Source: Acidimicrobiaceae bacterium
Lineage (GTDB): Bacteria > Actinomycetota > Acidimicrobiia > Acidimicrobiales > UBA8592
NCBI GenBank assembly: GCA_002715405.1
Contig: PAZD01000061.1
Location: forward strand, 1-22,542
Reading direction: 5' to 3'
DNA length: 22,542 nt
The first letter of the stretch is position 1, and the number at the start of each line of letters is the position of its first letter. Both the position numbers and the translations under genes were made by a program. The notes beneath the pieces are model-generated. The model had not been told where the DNA came from, ran no database searches, and worked only from the letters and a program-made list of their open reading frames with translations. Shown here in pieces: positions 1-5,857 of the stretch.

Positions 1-209
1 TCGGGCTCGGGCTCGGGTCCCTCGGGCAGCACGATGCGGACCCACGCATCATAATTCTTCCATTCCCAAATGCCAAACGTGCGGTTGCGATGAAACTTCA
101 TATCATTTTCAAAACCCCTTGCTTTAAGTTCATTGAAATAATTAACATTATTATCGATATCCGCCTTTTCAAACGCGATGTAGTCGAAATCCCCTTGTTC
201 CATGCTCAT
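1..209 (-). CDS. Hypothetical protein, 3' end cut by window edge
   Basis: Reading leftward from the ATG at 209 there is an open frame of 69 codons that runs off the window. It begins MSMEQGDFDYIAFEKADIDN and has an aromatic stretch around residues 45-55 (GIWEWKNYDAWV). It ends in a Pro-Glu dipeptide repeat coded by repeated CCCGAG hexamers. The start is supported by the upstream element AAATTTGA on the same strand at 248-241, 31 nt before the ATG, the same spacing as at other genes here. The last 60 bases are much richer in G+C than the rest of the window. I do not recognise a family and infer no function. A second ATG two codons in could also be used. Confidence 0.6.
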   Translation of the reverse strand, partial: MSMEQGDFDYIAFEKADIDNNVNYFNELKARGFENDMKFHRNRTFGIWEWKNYDAWVRIVLPEGPEPEP

Positions 210-240
210 GTTTTTATTTAATAATAAATACCAATCAAAA

Positions 241-248
241 TCAAATTT
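241..248 (-). promoter_or_regulatory. AAATTTGA promoter element for the gene starting at 209
   Basis: The plus strand reads TCAAATTT, which is AAATTTGA on the minus strand, 31 nt before the ATG at 209. The same octamer stands at similar distance before many genes in the window. It resembles, but is not identical to, the Mimivirus early element AAAATTGA. Confidence 0.55.
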
Positions 249-301
249 TAAACTTTTATTTAAATACAAAAAAACTATTATAAGGAATGTATCTTATTCA
301 A

Positions 302-385
302 ATGTTAAACTATTGGAATCGATACCCATTATGGGTGAATTACCTATTCTTAATAATTATGTTCTATTCGAGTAATTTTGTATGA
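302..385 (+). CDS. Possible 27-aa membrane micro-protein
   Basis: A short frame opens with ATG at 302 and ends with TGA at 383-385. The peptide starts MLNYWNRYPLWVNYLFLIIM and is almost entirely hydrophobic, so it could be a single membrane segment. A TATTTAAAT element lies at 257-265, about 36 nt upstream. Its end is 5 nt from the end of the convergent small frame at 391-507. At this length chance is a serious alternative, and neither homology nor codon use can decide it. Confidence 0.22.
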   Translation: MLNYWNRYPLWVNYLFLIIMFYSSNFV

Positions 386-390
386 TTACT

Positions 391-507
391 TCAATAACCC
401 AAATGACAAAGGAGGATGTGTGAAATATAAATTAGAAACGCAAGGATAATGAATCCTATATATTTTCTTTTGACTCTCCAATACCTTTGAAAATAGTAAA
501 AATACAT
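391..507 (-). CDS. Small 38-aa predicted membrane protein
   Basis: On the minus strand an ATG at 507 opens a 38-codon frame ending in TGA at 391. The N-terminus is aromatic and basic (MYFYYFQRYWRVKRKYIG). One hydrophobic segment follows (residues about 18-35, FIILAFLIYISHILLCHL), giving a typical positive-inside single-pass protein. The main support is positional: the palindrome TCAAATTTGA at 539-548 presents AAATTTGA to this strand 31 nt before the ATG, and to the plus strand before the gene at 586. The arrangement matches the divergent pair at 5224/5299. Function is unknown. Confidence 0.45.
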   Translation of the reverse strand: MYFYYFQRYWRVKRKYIGFIILAFLIYISHILLCHLGY

Positions 508-538
508 CGTTTTTTATGAATCTTTCAAATGTTATTTA

Positions 539-548
539 TCAAATTTGA
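539..548. promoter_or_regulatory. Palindromic bidirectional promoter TCAAATTTGA
   Basis: This perfect 10-bp palindrome reads AAATTTGA on both strands. It lies 37 nt before the plus-strand ATG at 586 and 31 nt before the minus-strand ATG at 507, so one element could drive both small membrane-protein genes. Confidence 0.5.
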
Positions 549-585
549 TTAATGTATTTTTTTGAATACTAAAGTGAAGTATTAT

Positions 586-849
586 ATGGAAGAATCAAAA
601 CATACGAGTGAAAGTCAACCGATAAATCCAACATCGAGGGTTTCCTTTTCAGATATTATTGTAGTAGATAAAACAAACGATAGAGATAGCCTTGGTGAAT
701 CCAATTCATTCACCGAATACCATAAAGGAAAGAAAAAAAAACAATGCAATAAATATAAAAGGAAATTCTGTGCTATTCTAGTGATCATCATTTTGATTAT
801 CATATTTATCCTTCTAGTAGCAAGTGCTATACGAAATAGTCCAGGTTAA
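586..849 (+). CDS. Small C-terminally membrane-anchored protein
   Basis: The frame encodes 87 residues from the ATG at 586. It also extends upstream to a TTG at 562, but eukaryotic viruses start at ATG and the promoter element at 541-548 fits the ATG better. Residues 1-50 are polar and rich in Ser, Thr and Asp. A basic stretch follows (residues about 48-62, HKGKKKKQCNKYKRK), then one hydrophobic segment of about 20 residues (AILVIIILIIIFILLVASA) near the C-terminus. This is the layout of a tail-anchored or single-pass virion or host-membrane protein. No family is recognised. Confidence 0.7.
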   Translation: MEESKHTSESQPINPTSRVSFSDIIVVDKTNDRDSLGESNSFTEYHKGKKKKQCNKYKRKFCAILVIIILIIIFILLVASAIRNSPG

Positions 850-878
850 ATATTAACAATCCATTGAATAACTTACAT

Positions 879-2903
879 TTAGGTAGTGTCAAGCATCTCT
901 CTAACCTTATCTTTTTCTTCTTCAGTTAGGCCTCGAACAAATGATTCAATCTCACTCTGTCGTTGTATCGTCGACTCATTCGATTTCTTATTTACTTCTT
1001 TTTTATTCTCTCCATCGCATAGCTCTCCCTCTCCTGAATCATTAGTTACATGTTCTTCAGCCTTCTTTGCTCCTTCAGCTTTCTTTGCTTCTTCAGCCTT
1101 CTTTGCTTTTTTAGCCTTCTTTGCTTCTTCAGCCTTCTTTGCTTCTTCAGCCTTTTTGGCTTCTTTAGCCTTTTTGGCTTCTTCAGCCTTTTTGGCTTCT
1201 TCAGCCTCTTTCTCTTTCTTCTCTTCTTCAGCCAGAATGGCTTCTTTTAGTTTGTTTTGATAATCAGATTTGATCTTTTCATAATTAGATATATTAGTTA
1301 TATTTGGTAGATTAGCCATACTATCAATCGAATTTATCATTGAGATTATAGAACTTGATTTCGCATTAAATAAGAGGATATTATTATCAATACTTGATTT
1401 TTCTTCATACATTGTATCTTGAAGATCAAGGAATTTCTCAGCATCCTTAATGTTTAGGTTATGCTCTTCAGCAATGGACTTAATACGTTTCAACTTACGT
1501 CTTTTTTGTTCTGTTTCTTTGATAATCTTATTACTCTTTCTTACAACATTTTGAGCCGAATATATAAGATTGCTGTTACTCCGTACTTTCTTCAATTTTT
1601 CACCTGTAGGTTGTTTATTCAAATATATCCACTTATCTTTTTCATCATCATATTTACAGAGTCCTTTACTCACAAATGTGGAATATGTACTATGAATCTC
1701 TTTCACTTCAGATAGTTGTTTATTATTCAGATTACCTGTATAATGCTCTAGTGAATTAAGTACATCCTGAATACTCGTTTGATGCGAATTCATGCGATCA
1801 GTAACAATCGTTTCATACATTTTATTAACTTCTGTTGACTTTTCTTCAAAGATTTCAAGGAGTCCATCATCCCATTTAGCGGCGTCTTCAGATATTTCTT
1901 TATTGCTTGTCAATCCAACACAATCATCCATGTTTAATTCATCTGTAAGATTAATGGGTTTGTACTCAAAAACCATATGACATCTTTTACCTTGACTATT
2001 ACCAGCTCCCGCACTAATGTTAGCGCCAATCTTACCTAGATTATGGATCGGTCTGTCACTATTACACATACGTTCATTCCTATATATATCCAATCCAGGG
2101 ACAGGTCCTAGATAATCATAAGATGAAATAACATCGCGAAGGACATACAGAGTCAGTGTTCCTGCGCGTGTTCCAGAATCAGGATCAGAATCAGAATCAG
2201 AATCAGAATCAGATTCTTGATCCGTAGTGACCGGATGGGCCGTAAATACACCATTATTCCAAATAATCTTGTATTCTTTTTTTTGTTGAAAATTAGTGCC
2301 ATAGGGATTTACTTTTTCTACTTTTTTGCCATTAATATGAATATCCATTTCAATCTGATGGAATGCACGAGTGAAGTTCCGTATCATATCTTTCTCATTC
2401 AAGACCAGTTGATATTTTGGACAGAGGTTAATATTAAATTTAGTACCAACCATTTCTTTAGGGGATATAGTACATTCTAGATCTTGTGTTGGGTTCCATT
2501 TATTTTCTTCAATCATTGTAATAAAATCTGTTCCAATATCATATTGATTCCCATGAAAATAAGAAGTCATATGAAACTTATCACTAAGACAAATGATTGC
2601 TTTGTATCCACCTTTTCCATATTTTCCGATTGTCTCTTCAGTCACTTTGTTATTAGTTTCCCCGAGTTGAAAGAATCGGTGTATCGCATCAATCGAACCG
2701 AAACCATCGGGTCCATTATCTAGAATTTCCATTATCATTCGATCGGTATTATAATTGACCTCGTACTTTGAAGACTTAGCCCAGTCATACGAATTATCAG
2801 CTGTTTCCAGAATACCTGTGATTAAAGAAGGTCCATCCCTTCGAGTATCATCGACACGTGATGAAAATGTTTCACGGAAATCGGGTAGATTGGATAGATT
2901 CAT
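879..2903 (-). CDS. GHKL (Hsp90/MORC-type) ATPase with repetitive Lys-Glu-Ala tail
   Basis: The protein is about 674 residues from the ATG at 2903. An in-frame ATG at 2936 would add 11 residues, but it directly abuts the AAATTTGA element, so transcription probably begins inside that extension. GHKL ATP-binding motifs are visible in order: N box E33-TADNS with D36/N37, then the D62-N-G-P-D-G-F-G loop, then the glycine lid G93-KYGKGG. This is the fold of Hsp90, MutL, gyrase B and MORC ATPases. The arrangement, followed by a predicted middle domain, is most MORC-like, which is an inference. A Ser-Asp repeat sits near residues 233-243, and a long EEAKKA coiled-coil tail covers about residues 560-625. 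The tail is followed by an acidic and Ser-rich C-terminus. A chromatin-remodelling or DNA-clamp role is possible. Confidence 0.82.
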   Translation of the reverse strand: MNLSNLPDFRETFSSRVDDTRRDGPSLITGILETADNSYDWAKSSKYEVNYNTDRMIMEILDNGPDGFGSIDAIHRFFQLGETNNKVTEETIGKYGKGGYKAIICLSDKFHMTSYFHGNQYDIGTDFITMIEENKWNPTQDLECTISPKEMVGTKFNINLCPKYQLVLNEKDMIRNFTRAFHQIEMDIHINGKKVEKVNPYGTNFQQKKEYKIIWNNGVFTAHPVTTDQESDSDSDSDSDPDSGTRAGTLTLYVLRDVISSYDYLGPVPGLDIYRNERMCNSDRPIHNLGKIGANISAGAGNSQGKRCHMVFEYKPINLTDELNMDDCVGLTSNKEISEDAAKWDDGLLEIFEEKSTEVNKMYETIVTDRMNSHQTSIQDVLNSLEHYTGNLNNKQLSEVKEIHSTYSTFVSKGLCKYDDEKDKWIYLNKQPTGEKLKKVRSNSNLIYSAQNVVRKSNKIIKETEQKRRKLKRIKSIAEEHNLNIKDAEKFLDLQDTMYEEKSSIDNNILLFNAKSSSIISMINSIDSMANLPNITNISNYEKIKSDYQNKLKEAILAEEEKKEKEAEEAKKAEEAKKAKEAKKAEEAKKAEEAKKAKKAKKAEEAKKAEGAKKAEEHVTNDSGEGELCDGENKKEVNKKSNESTIQRQSEIESFVRGLTEEEKDKVREMLDTT
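1066..1210 (-). repeat. EEAKKA-coding tandem repeat
   Basis: On the plus strand this is a run of near-identical 15-18 base units of the type TTCTTTGCTTCTTCAGCC. On the minus strand they encode alternating KKAEEA and KKAKEA hexads in the tail of the GHKL ATPase. Units on the 5' side of the gene use TTTTTGG and units on the 3' side use TTCTTTG, which suggests stepwise duplication of local units. The pattern predicts a highly charged helix or coiled coil, and its copy number may vary between strains. Confidence 0.75.
2177..2213 (-). repeat. ATCAGA hexamer microsatellite coding Ser-Asp repeats
   Basis: Consecutive ATCAGA units (one variant ATCAGG) encode a Ser-Asp dipeptide tract inside the GHKL ATPase. 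It probably forms a flexible acidic linker between the ATPase and the following domain. Hexamer copy number can change without shifting the frame. Confidence 0.7.
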
Positions 2904-2936
2904 GTTATTATCTTTATGAAAATACAAATAATACAT

Positions 2937-2947
2937 TCAAATTTTGA
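2937..2947. promoter_or_regulatory. Bidirectional AAATTTGA-type promoter
   Basis: TCAAATTTTGA gives a perfect AAATTTGA on the minus strand, 33 nt before the ATG at 2903. It gives a one-base-expanded AAATTTTGA on the plus strand, about 42 nt before the ATG at 2990. It sits in the short gap between divergent genes and argues for the downstream start of the GHKL ATPase. Confidence 0.5.
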
Positions 2948-2989
2948 AAATATAAATATATATTTTTTTTTTAATAAAGAAACTATACA

Positions 2990-3760
2990 ATGTGTGATTT
3001 TAATGATTTTCCATGTCCTAGCCTCTTTACAGAAGAAAGGTCTGAGGAGGAATACAAAAATATATATATTAAATCGGAAGTAGAAATTGTTTTAAATGAA
3101 ATTATCTCTAATATTACATATGGTGATAATTCTTCCGTTACTAATTCTTCCGAAGAATTAAATGCTGGAGTTTGTTACAAATGTAATTCACCACAATATG
3201 AAATAGAAAGAAGAGTTGACCAACTATATGAAAATCCACCGGATCGCCTTTATACATCATATATATGTCCTATTACAGGAATGAATAAATATATATGTAT
3301 ATCGTGTTGTTATGATGGAAGGAAATGTAGTTTTTGTGGTATTTCAGAAAAATTAGTGAAGGTTACGTGTGATAGAAATGTAAGGTTCCATGAAGTTATT
3401 GGAAGTTATCAAACAAGTACAAGTTTTGTTCAAACATATGATACCTACTGCCCCGAATGCTCACCTCTAATTATCGGTCAAGGGCATATTGATAATATTA
3501 ATATTGAAATGTGTCGCTTCTGTGGAGAAGACCATGATTCTCAAGATTGCCCTTCAGGACTCGGAGAAATCTATGGTACTGAGTTTGATATTGTATCAGA
3601 GGAATATCAGCCCATTCAAGAAGATAATGAAAAAATAAAAATAATTAAAACGGGTCTTAATGAATTAATGGAAATGTTATTTGAATTAAGTAAAAGTATC
3701 GGGACAGGTAAATATTTATCTCTGACGAATAAACTAAAAGAACTTTACGAAATTCTATGA
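2990..3760 (+). CDS. Cysteine-rich, probably zinc-binding protein
   Basis: This is a 256-residue protein with several CxxC pairs. They are C-Y-K-C near residue 59, then C-P-I-T-G and C-I-S-C-C around 93-107. C-S-F-C near 113 and C-P-E-C near 155 follow. A knuckle of the form CX2CX3HX4C (CRFCGEDHDSQDC) begins near residue 175. The spacing suggests two or more zinc ribbons or treble-clef sites plus a zinc knuckle. The C-terminal 50 residues look helical. It is divergent from the GHKL ATPase and shares its intergenic promoter, so the two may be co-expressed. I do not recognise a specific family. Nucleic-acid or protein binding is an inference from the zinc sites. Confidence 0.75.
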   Translation: MCDFNDFPCPSLFTEERSEEEYKNIYIKSEVEIVLNEIISNITYGDNSSVTNSSEELNAGVCYKCNSPQYEIERRVDQLYENPPDRLYTSYICPITGMNKYICISCCYDGRKCSFCGISEKLVKVTCDRNVRFHEVIGSYQTSTSFVQTYDTYCPECSPLIIGQGHIDNINIEMCRFCGEDHDSQDCPSGLGEIYGTEFDIVSEEYQPIQEDNEKIKIIKTGLNELMEMLFELSKSIGTGKYLSLTNKLKELYEIL

Positions 3761-3771
3761 CATTCTATCAA

Positions 3772-3795
3772 ATATTATATTATATAATATAATAT
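3772..3795. terminator. Perfect AT palindrome between tandem genes
   Basis: ATATTATATTATATAATATAATAT is a perfect 24-bp inverted repeat in the 38-base gap between the stop at 3760 and the ATG at 3799. Giant viruses of the Mimivirus type process mRNA 3' ends at palindromic hairpins, so this is a candidate 3'-end signal for the upstream gene. A role in starting the next gene cannot be excluded. Confidence 0.4.
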
Positions 3796-3798
3796 AAT

Positions 3799-4164
3799 AT
3801 GAATATACATACTACATATATTGATCTAGCACCAAATATTATACGTAAGAGATTAGTTATTGAGGGGATATCGAAAGATAAATTTACACAGGAAGGTATA
3901 TATAATTATATGACTAAACTATCCAAACTAATGAATATGACAATCGTATCAGAGCCTAGTTTTAATTTTGATCCAAAATATGGACTATCTTCATATATGT
4001 GTTGGAAAGAAAGTGGTATGCATATATATACATGGGAGAAAGATGAAAATAGACCTAATTTTTTTAGTATTGATATCTATACTTGTAAGGAGTTTGATAT
4101 TAATGATGTGATCAATTTTACATATGAATCATTTCCTGTTCTAGAATTAACCTGGAAACTTTGA
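3799..4164 (+). CDS. Divergent S-adenosylmethionine decarboxylase-like (SpeD-type) protein
   Basis: This 121-residue protein has the length and core of the small prokaryotic-type AdoMet decarboxylase. That enzyme self-cleaves before a serine to make its pyruvoyl cofactor and supplies aminopropyl groups for spermidine. The visible match covers residues 62-101: GLSSYMCWKESGMHIYTWE, then FFSIDIYTCKEF. This corresponds to the family's segment with the Glu-Ser cleavage pair, an IHTW core and the FTC motif. Here E71-S72 would be the cleavage pair and C96 the conserved Cys. The processing His that should precede Thr-Trp is Tyr77, and the only nearby His is two residues earlier (H75). The protein may therefore process unusually, use another amino acid, or be inactive. 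The fold call is fairly confident; the reaction is uncertain. Confidence 0.65.
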   Translation: MNIHTTYIDLAPNIIRKRLVIEGISKDKFTQEGIYNYMTKLSKLMNMTIVSEPSFNFDPKYGLSSYMCWKESGMHIYTWEKDENRPNFFSIDIYTCKEFDINDVINFTYESFPVLELTWKL

Positions 4165-4292
4165 TTTTTTATCAAATCGTTATAAATGAATCATTGAACA
4201 TGGAACTAATGGATCAGTCGATTGACCAATACGAATCAATCTAAAAAAAATATAAAGGAAGGGATTATCTATTGTTGTACTATTAGATTGTT

Positions 4293-4300
4293 AAATTTGA
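4293..4300 (+). promoter_or_regulatory. AAATTTGA promoter element
   Basis: A perfect octamer lies 30 nt before the ATG at 4331. The gap 4165-4330 otherwise shows no frame worth calling. Confidence 0.5.
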
Positions 4301-4330
4301 TTTATTAGATGTACATATTTATTAAACAAT

Positions 4331-4609
4331 ATGGAGACTCATGATATTAAAAGAGTTTTTATACTAGTGATCCTTACAGCTGCTTTCCTCATTGTATTTA
4401 GTCAGTGTGGATGTTCTAGTTGTAAATGTAAGTGTAGGAAAAAAAACAGAATTATACCTCCTCCCTTGCCTATACAAGTACCATCACTAGAATCTGAAGT
4501 AGTTGTTATTGTCGCTGAACCAATTAATATAGATACATATGATACATATGATACATATGATACAATTGTAGAGGCAATCGCAATAAACACACCGATGAAT
4601 TTACGATAA
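4331..4609 (+). CDS. Small N-terminally anchored Cys-rich membrane protein
   Basis: This 92-residue protein has one hydrophobic segment (residues 9-25, VFILVILTAAFLIVFSQ). A cluster of six cysteines follows at once (CGCSSCKCKCRKK), so palmitoylation or disulfide bonding is possible. A Pro-rich stretch (PPPLPIQVP) comes next, then a Tyr-Asp-Thr repeat near residues 69-77. The cluster could alternatively be the mature N-terminus after signal cleavage. The AAATTTGA element 30 nt upstream supports expression. No family is recognised; a virion or host-membrane role is a guess. Confidence 0.65.
   Translation: METHDIKRVFILVILTAAFLIVFSQCGCSSCKCKCRKKNRIIPPPLPIQVPSLESEVVVIVAEPINIDTYDTYDTYDTIVEAIAINTPMNLR
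4532..4564 (+). repeat. 9-bp tandem repeat coding Tyr-Asp-Thr
   Basis: Three perfect GATACATAT units (4532-4558) and a partial fourth encode the DTY repeat of the small membrane protein. It is an in-frame microsatellite-like expansion. Confidence 0.8.
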
Positions 4610-4616
4610 TAATTAC

Positions 4617-4775
4617 TTATTTTGATGCTAACCAATGATAAATATCATTACAATACTTCTTATTCATTGAAATAATGGTATCATTTAACATTTCTTTTTT
4701 ATTAGAATTGAACCAGTCACCATGACTAGTATATCCTGTAAGTTTACTTTTCCACTCAATCCTATATTGAACCAT
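4617..4775 (-). CDS. Small hypothetical protein, 52 aa
   Basis: An ATG at 4775 opens a 52-codon frame ending at 4617. The product begins MVQYRIEWKSKLTGYTSHGD and ends DIYHWLASK. It is soluble and Trp- and aromatic-rich (WKSKLTG, GDWF, HWL), which is unlike random AT-rich translation. A perfect AAATTTGA on the minus strand at 4818-4811 lies 35 nt upstream, the usual spacing. It is convergent with the membrane protein ending at 4609. No function can be assigned from sequence. Confidence 0.6.
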   Translation of the reverse strand: MVQYRIEWKSKLTGYTSHGDWFNSNKKEMLNDTIISMNKKYCNDIYHWLASK

Positions 4776-4810
4776 ATTTTTTCTATTTACTAATTAGAAC
4801 TATAATTATA

Positions 4811-4818
4811 TCAAATTT
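4811..4818 (-). promoter_or_regulatory. AAATTTGA promoter element for the 52-aa gene
   Basis: The plus strand reads TCAAATTT, which is AAATTTGA on the minus strand, 35 nt before the ATG at 4775. It lies just beyond the stop of the next upstream gene at 4822. Confidence 0.5.
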
Positions 4819-4821
4819 TTA

Positions 4822-5019
4822 TTAAAAATTAGTATTTGCGGAAAGATATTCTTTAATATGGTTAAAATGATAACCTAAAGTAAAGAATAAACTCCATGAT
4901 CCAACGAGTAAACTATATTTACATAATTTTTTACATTTTTGATTTACGTTTGTCGATGAATTTTCATATTGATCTGTTAGATATTCATCTTGAGTAGTAA
5001 ATCCTCCTGTTCTTTCCAT
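4822..5019 (-). CDS. Small single-pass membrane protein
   Basis: This 65-residue protein has a polar N-terminus (MERTGGFTTQDEYLTDQYEN) and a basic Cys-containing stretch (QKCKKLCKY). One hydrophobic segment follows at about residues 35-50 (SLLVGSWSLFFTLGYHF), then a short tail. It is in the same orientation as the neighbouring small genes. Its layout (polar N-terminus, one aromatic membrane segment with FFTLGYHF, short tail) resembles the 41-residue protein at 6831-6956 (FFSFMAGLTIHYF). They may be related, but that rests on eye comparison only. Confidence 0.65.
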   Translation of the reverse strand: MERTGGFTTQDEYLTDQYENSSTNVNQKCKKLCKYSLLVGSWSLFFTLGYHFNHIKEYLSANTNF

Positions 5020-5050
5020 TTATTATTTATTAGATAAAAATAATGATTCT

Positions 5051-5224
5051 TTATATGTTCTTATAACGGATCTTGATATCGATATGTATTCTTGTAATTA
5101 TTAAATATAATCCTATGAGATTAATAAATAATATTACAGGGATAATTGAGATATTAAGGTAAGGGAGTATATTATCGATAAAGATACAGAATAAAGTAAT
5201 TAAGAAATAAAAGGTAAGGTCCAT
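5051..5224 (-). CDS. Small two-pass membrane protein
   Basis: From the ATG at 5224 the product is 57 residues with two hydrophobic stretches (residues about 3-17 and 25-47) and a basic end. An upstream in-frame ATG at 5311 would add 29 residues, but that extension crosses the palindromic promoter at 5256-5265 and overlaps the start of the divergent gene at 5299. The shorter form is therefore preferred, with the element 31 nt before the ATG. Function is unknown. Confidence 0.6.
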   Translation of the reverse strand: MDLTFYFLITLFCIFIDNILPYLNISIIPVILFINLIGLYLIITRIHIDIKIRYKNI

Positions 5225-5255
5225 TACTATTTTATTACCTTCTATAATTGTACAA

Positions 5256-5265
5256 TCAAATTTGA
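5256..5265. promoter_or_regulatory. Palindromic bidirectional promoter TCAAATTTGA
   Basis: A perfect palindrome sits almost exactly midway between two divergent starts: 31 nt to the minus-strand ATG at 5224 and 33 nt to the plus-strand ATG at 5299. The symmetry is the clearest evidence in the window that this octamer sets the start of transcription in both directions. Confidence 0.65.
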
Positions 5266-5298
5266 TAGAGAAGATATTCTTAGATAAGAGAATCAACA

Positions 5299-5652
5299 AT
5301 GGATGAATCAATGATAGTATCTGAGATTCGAGAAAACAGAATAATATGCTCAGATGTTCAGGATACGATTGAAATAAATGAAGTATATATTATTCAACTT
5401 CTTGATAAGGTCAGTGAACTTACAAATGATCTTATAGCACTTAAAGAATCAGTGGATGAATCTATGGTGCCAACAATTGATCAGAACATTCTATCTATGA
5501 TAATAGCAACAATCATAGCAGTTACAATATGTCTTGTTGTATGTCTATTAATAATATGTTATACAAATCGGATTGAAACAAAGGAAGAAAGAAGAAGAAG
5601 GATAGTTGTTCAACAAAAAGATAAACATAAATCAAAGATAGATATTCCATAA
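5299..5652 (+). CDS. Single-pass membrane protein with N-terminal coiled coil
   Basis: The product is 117 residues. Residues 1-60 are acidic and helix-prone (EVYIIQLLDKVSELTNDLIALKE looks like a heptad coiled coil). A strong membrane segment covers residues about 66-88, followed by a very basic cytoplasmic-type tail (KEERRRRIVVQQKDKHKSK). The topology suggests a viral fusion-complex or membrane scaffold accessory, but no family is recognised. Its start is fixed by the shared palindromic promoter. Confidence 0.7.
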   Translation: MDESMIVSEIRENRIICSDVQDTIEINEVYIIQLLDKVSELTNDLIALKESVDESMVPTIDQNILSMIIATIIAVTICLVVCLLIICYTNRIETKEERRRRIVVQQKDKHKSKIDIP

Positions 5653-5654
5653 TT

Positions 5655-5662
5655 AAATTTGA
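5655..5662 (+). promoter_or_regulatory. AAATTTGA promoter element
   Basis: A perfect octamer lies directly after the upstream stop at 5652 and 26 nt before the ATG at 5689. It supports the small gene that follows. Confidence 0.5.
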
Positions 5663-5688
5663 ACCTGAGTATTCTAGACTACTAAACG

Positions 5689-5829
5689 ATGGAACTAGAT
5701 AGTAATGATGTTTCACTGATAATCATATTAGGTATAATAATTATATGTATTCTTTGTGGGATATTTGAATGTAAAACTAAAGAGAGATCAAATCAAAATA
5801 ATGTTCATCCTTTACCACAAATTAGTTAA
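5689..5829 (+). CDS. Small 46-aa membrane protein
   Basis: The frame runs from ATG 5689 to TAA 5829. The product begins MELDSNDVS, followed by one strongly hydrophobic segment (residues 10-27, LIIILGIIIICILCGIFE). A short polar tail then contains CKTKERSNQNNVHPLPQ. The upstream AAATTTGA and the head-to-tail position after a similar membrane protein make it credible. It overlaps an in-frame upstream extension of the next gene, which is why that gene is started later here. Confidence 0.6.
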   Translation: MELDSNDVSLIIILGIIIICILCGIFECKTKERSNQNNVHPLPQIS

Positions 5830-5857
5830 ACAAAAACGTGAGATATGTATATATAAG

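Noticed and set aside
562..585. Upstream TTG start for the gene at 586
   Set aside because: The host is eukaryotic and other genes here start with ATG; the AAATTTGA element at 541-548 fits the ATG at 586.
1066..1210. CRISPR-like repeat array
   Set aside because: The units are contiguous, without spacers, and in frame inside a protein gene.
886..1260. Phe/Ser-rich plus-strand frames over the GHKL tail
   Set aside because: They are antisense readings of the Lys/Glu/Ala repeat and have no independent support.
4165..4330. Possible gene in the gap before 4331
   Set aside because: Only frames of 14 codons or fewer were seen; the gap holds the promoter element and AT-rich sequence.
5225..5311. 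N-terminal extension of the two-pass membrane protein to ATG 5311
   Set aside because: It would include the palindromic promoter and overlap the divergent gene's start.
5756..5857. Upstream extension of the RapZ-like gene
   Set aside because: It overlaps the small gene at 5689-5829 in another frame; the homologous part begins well after 5858.
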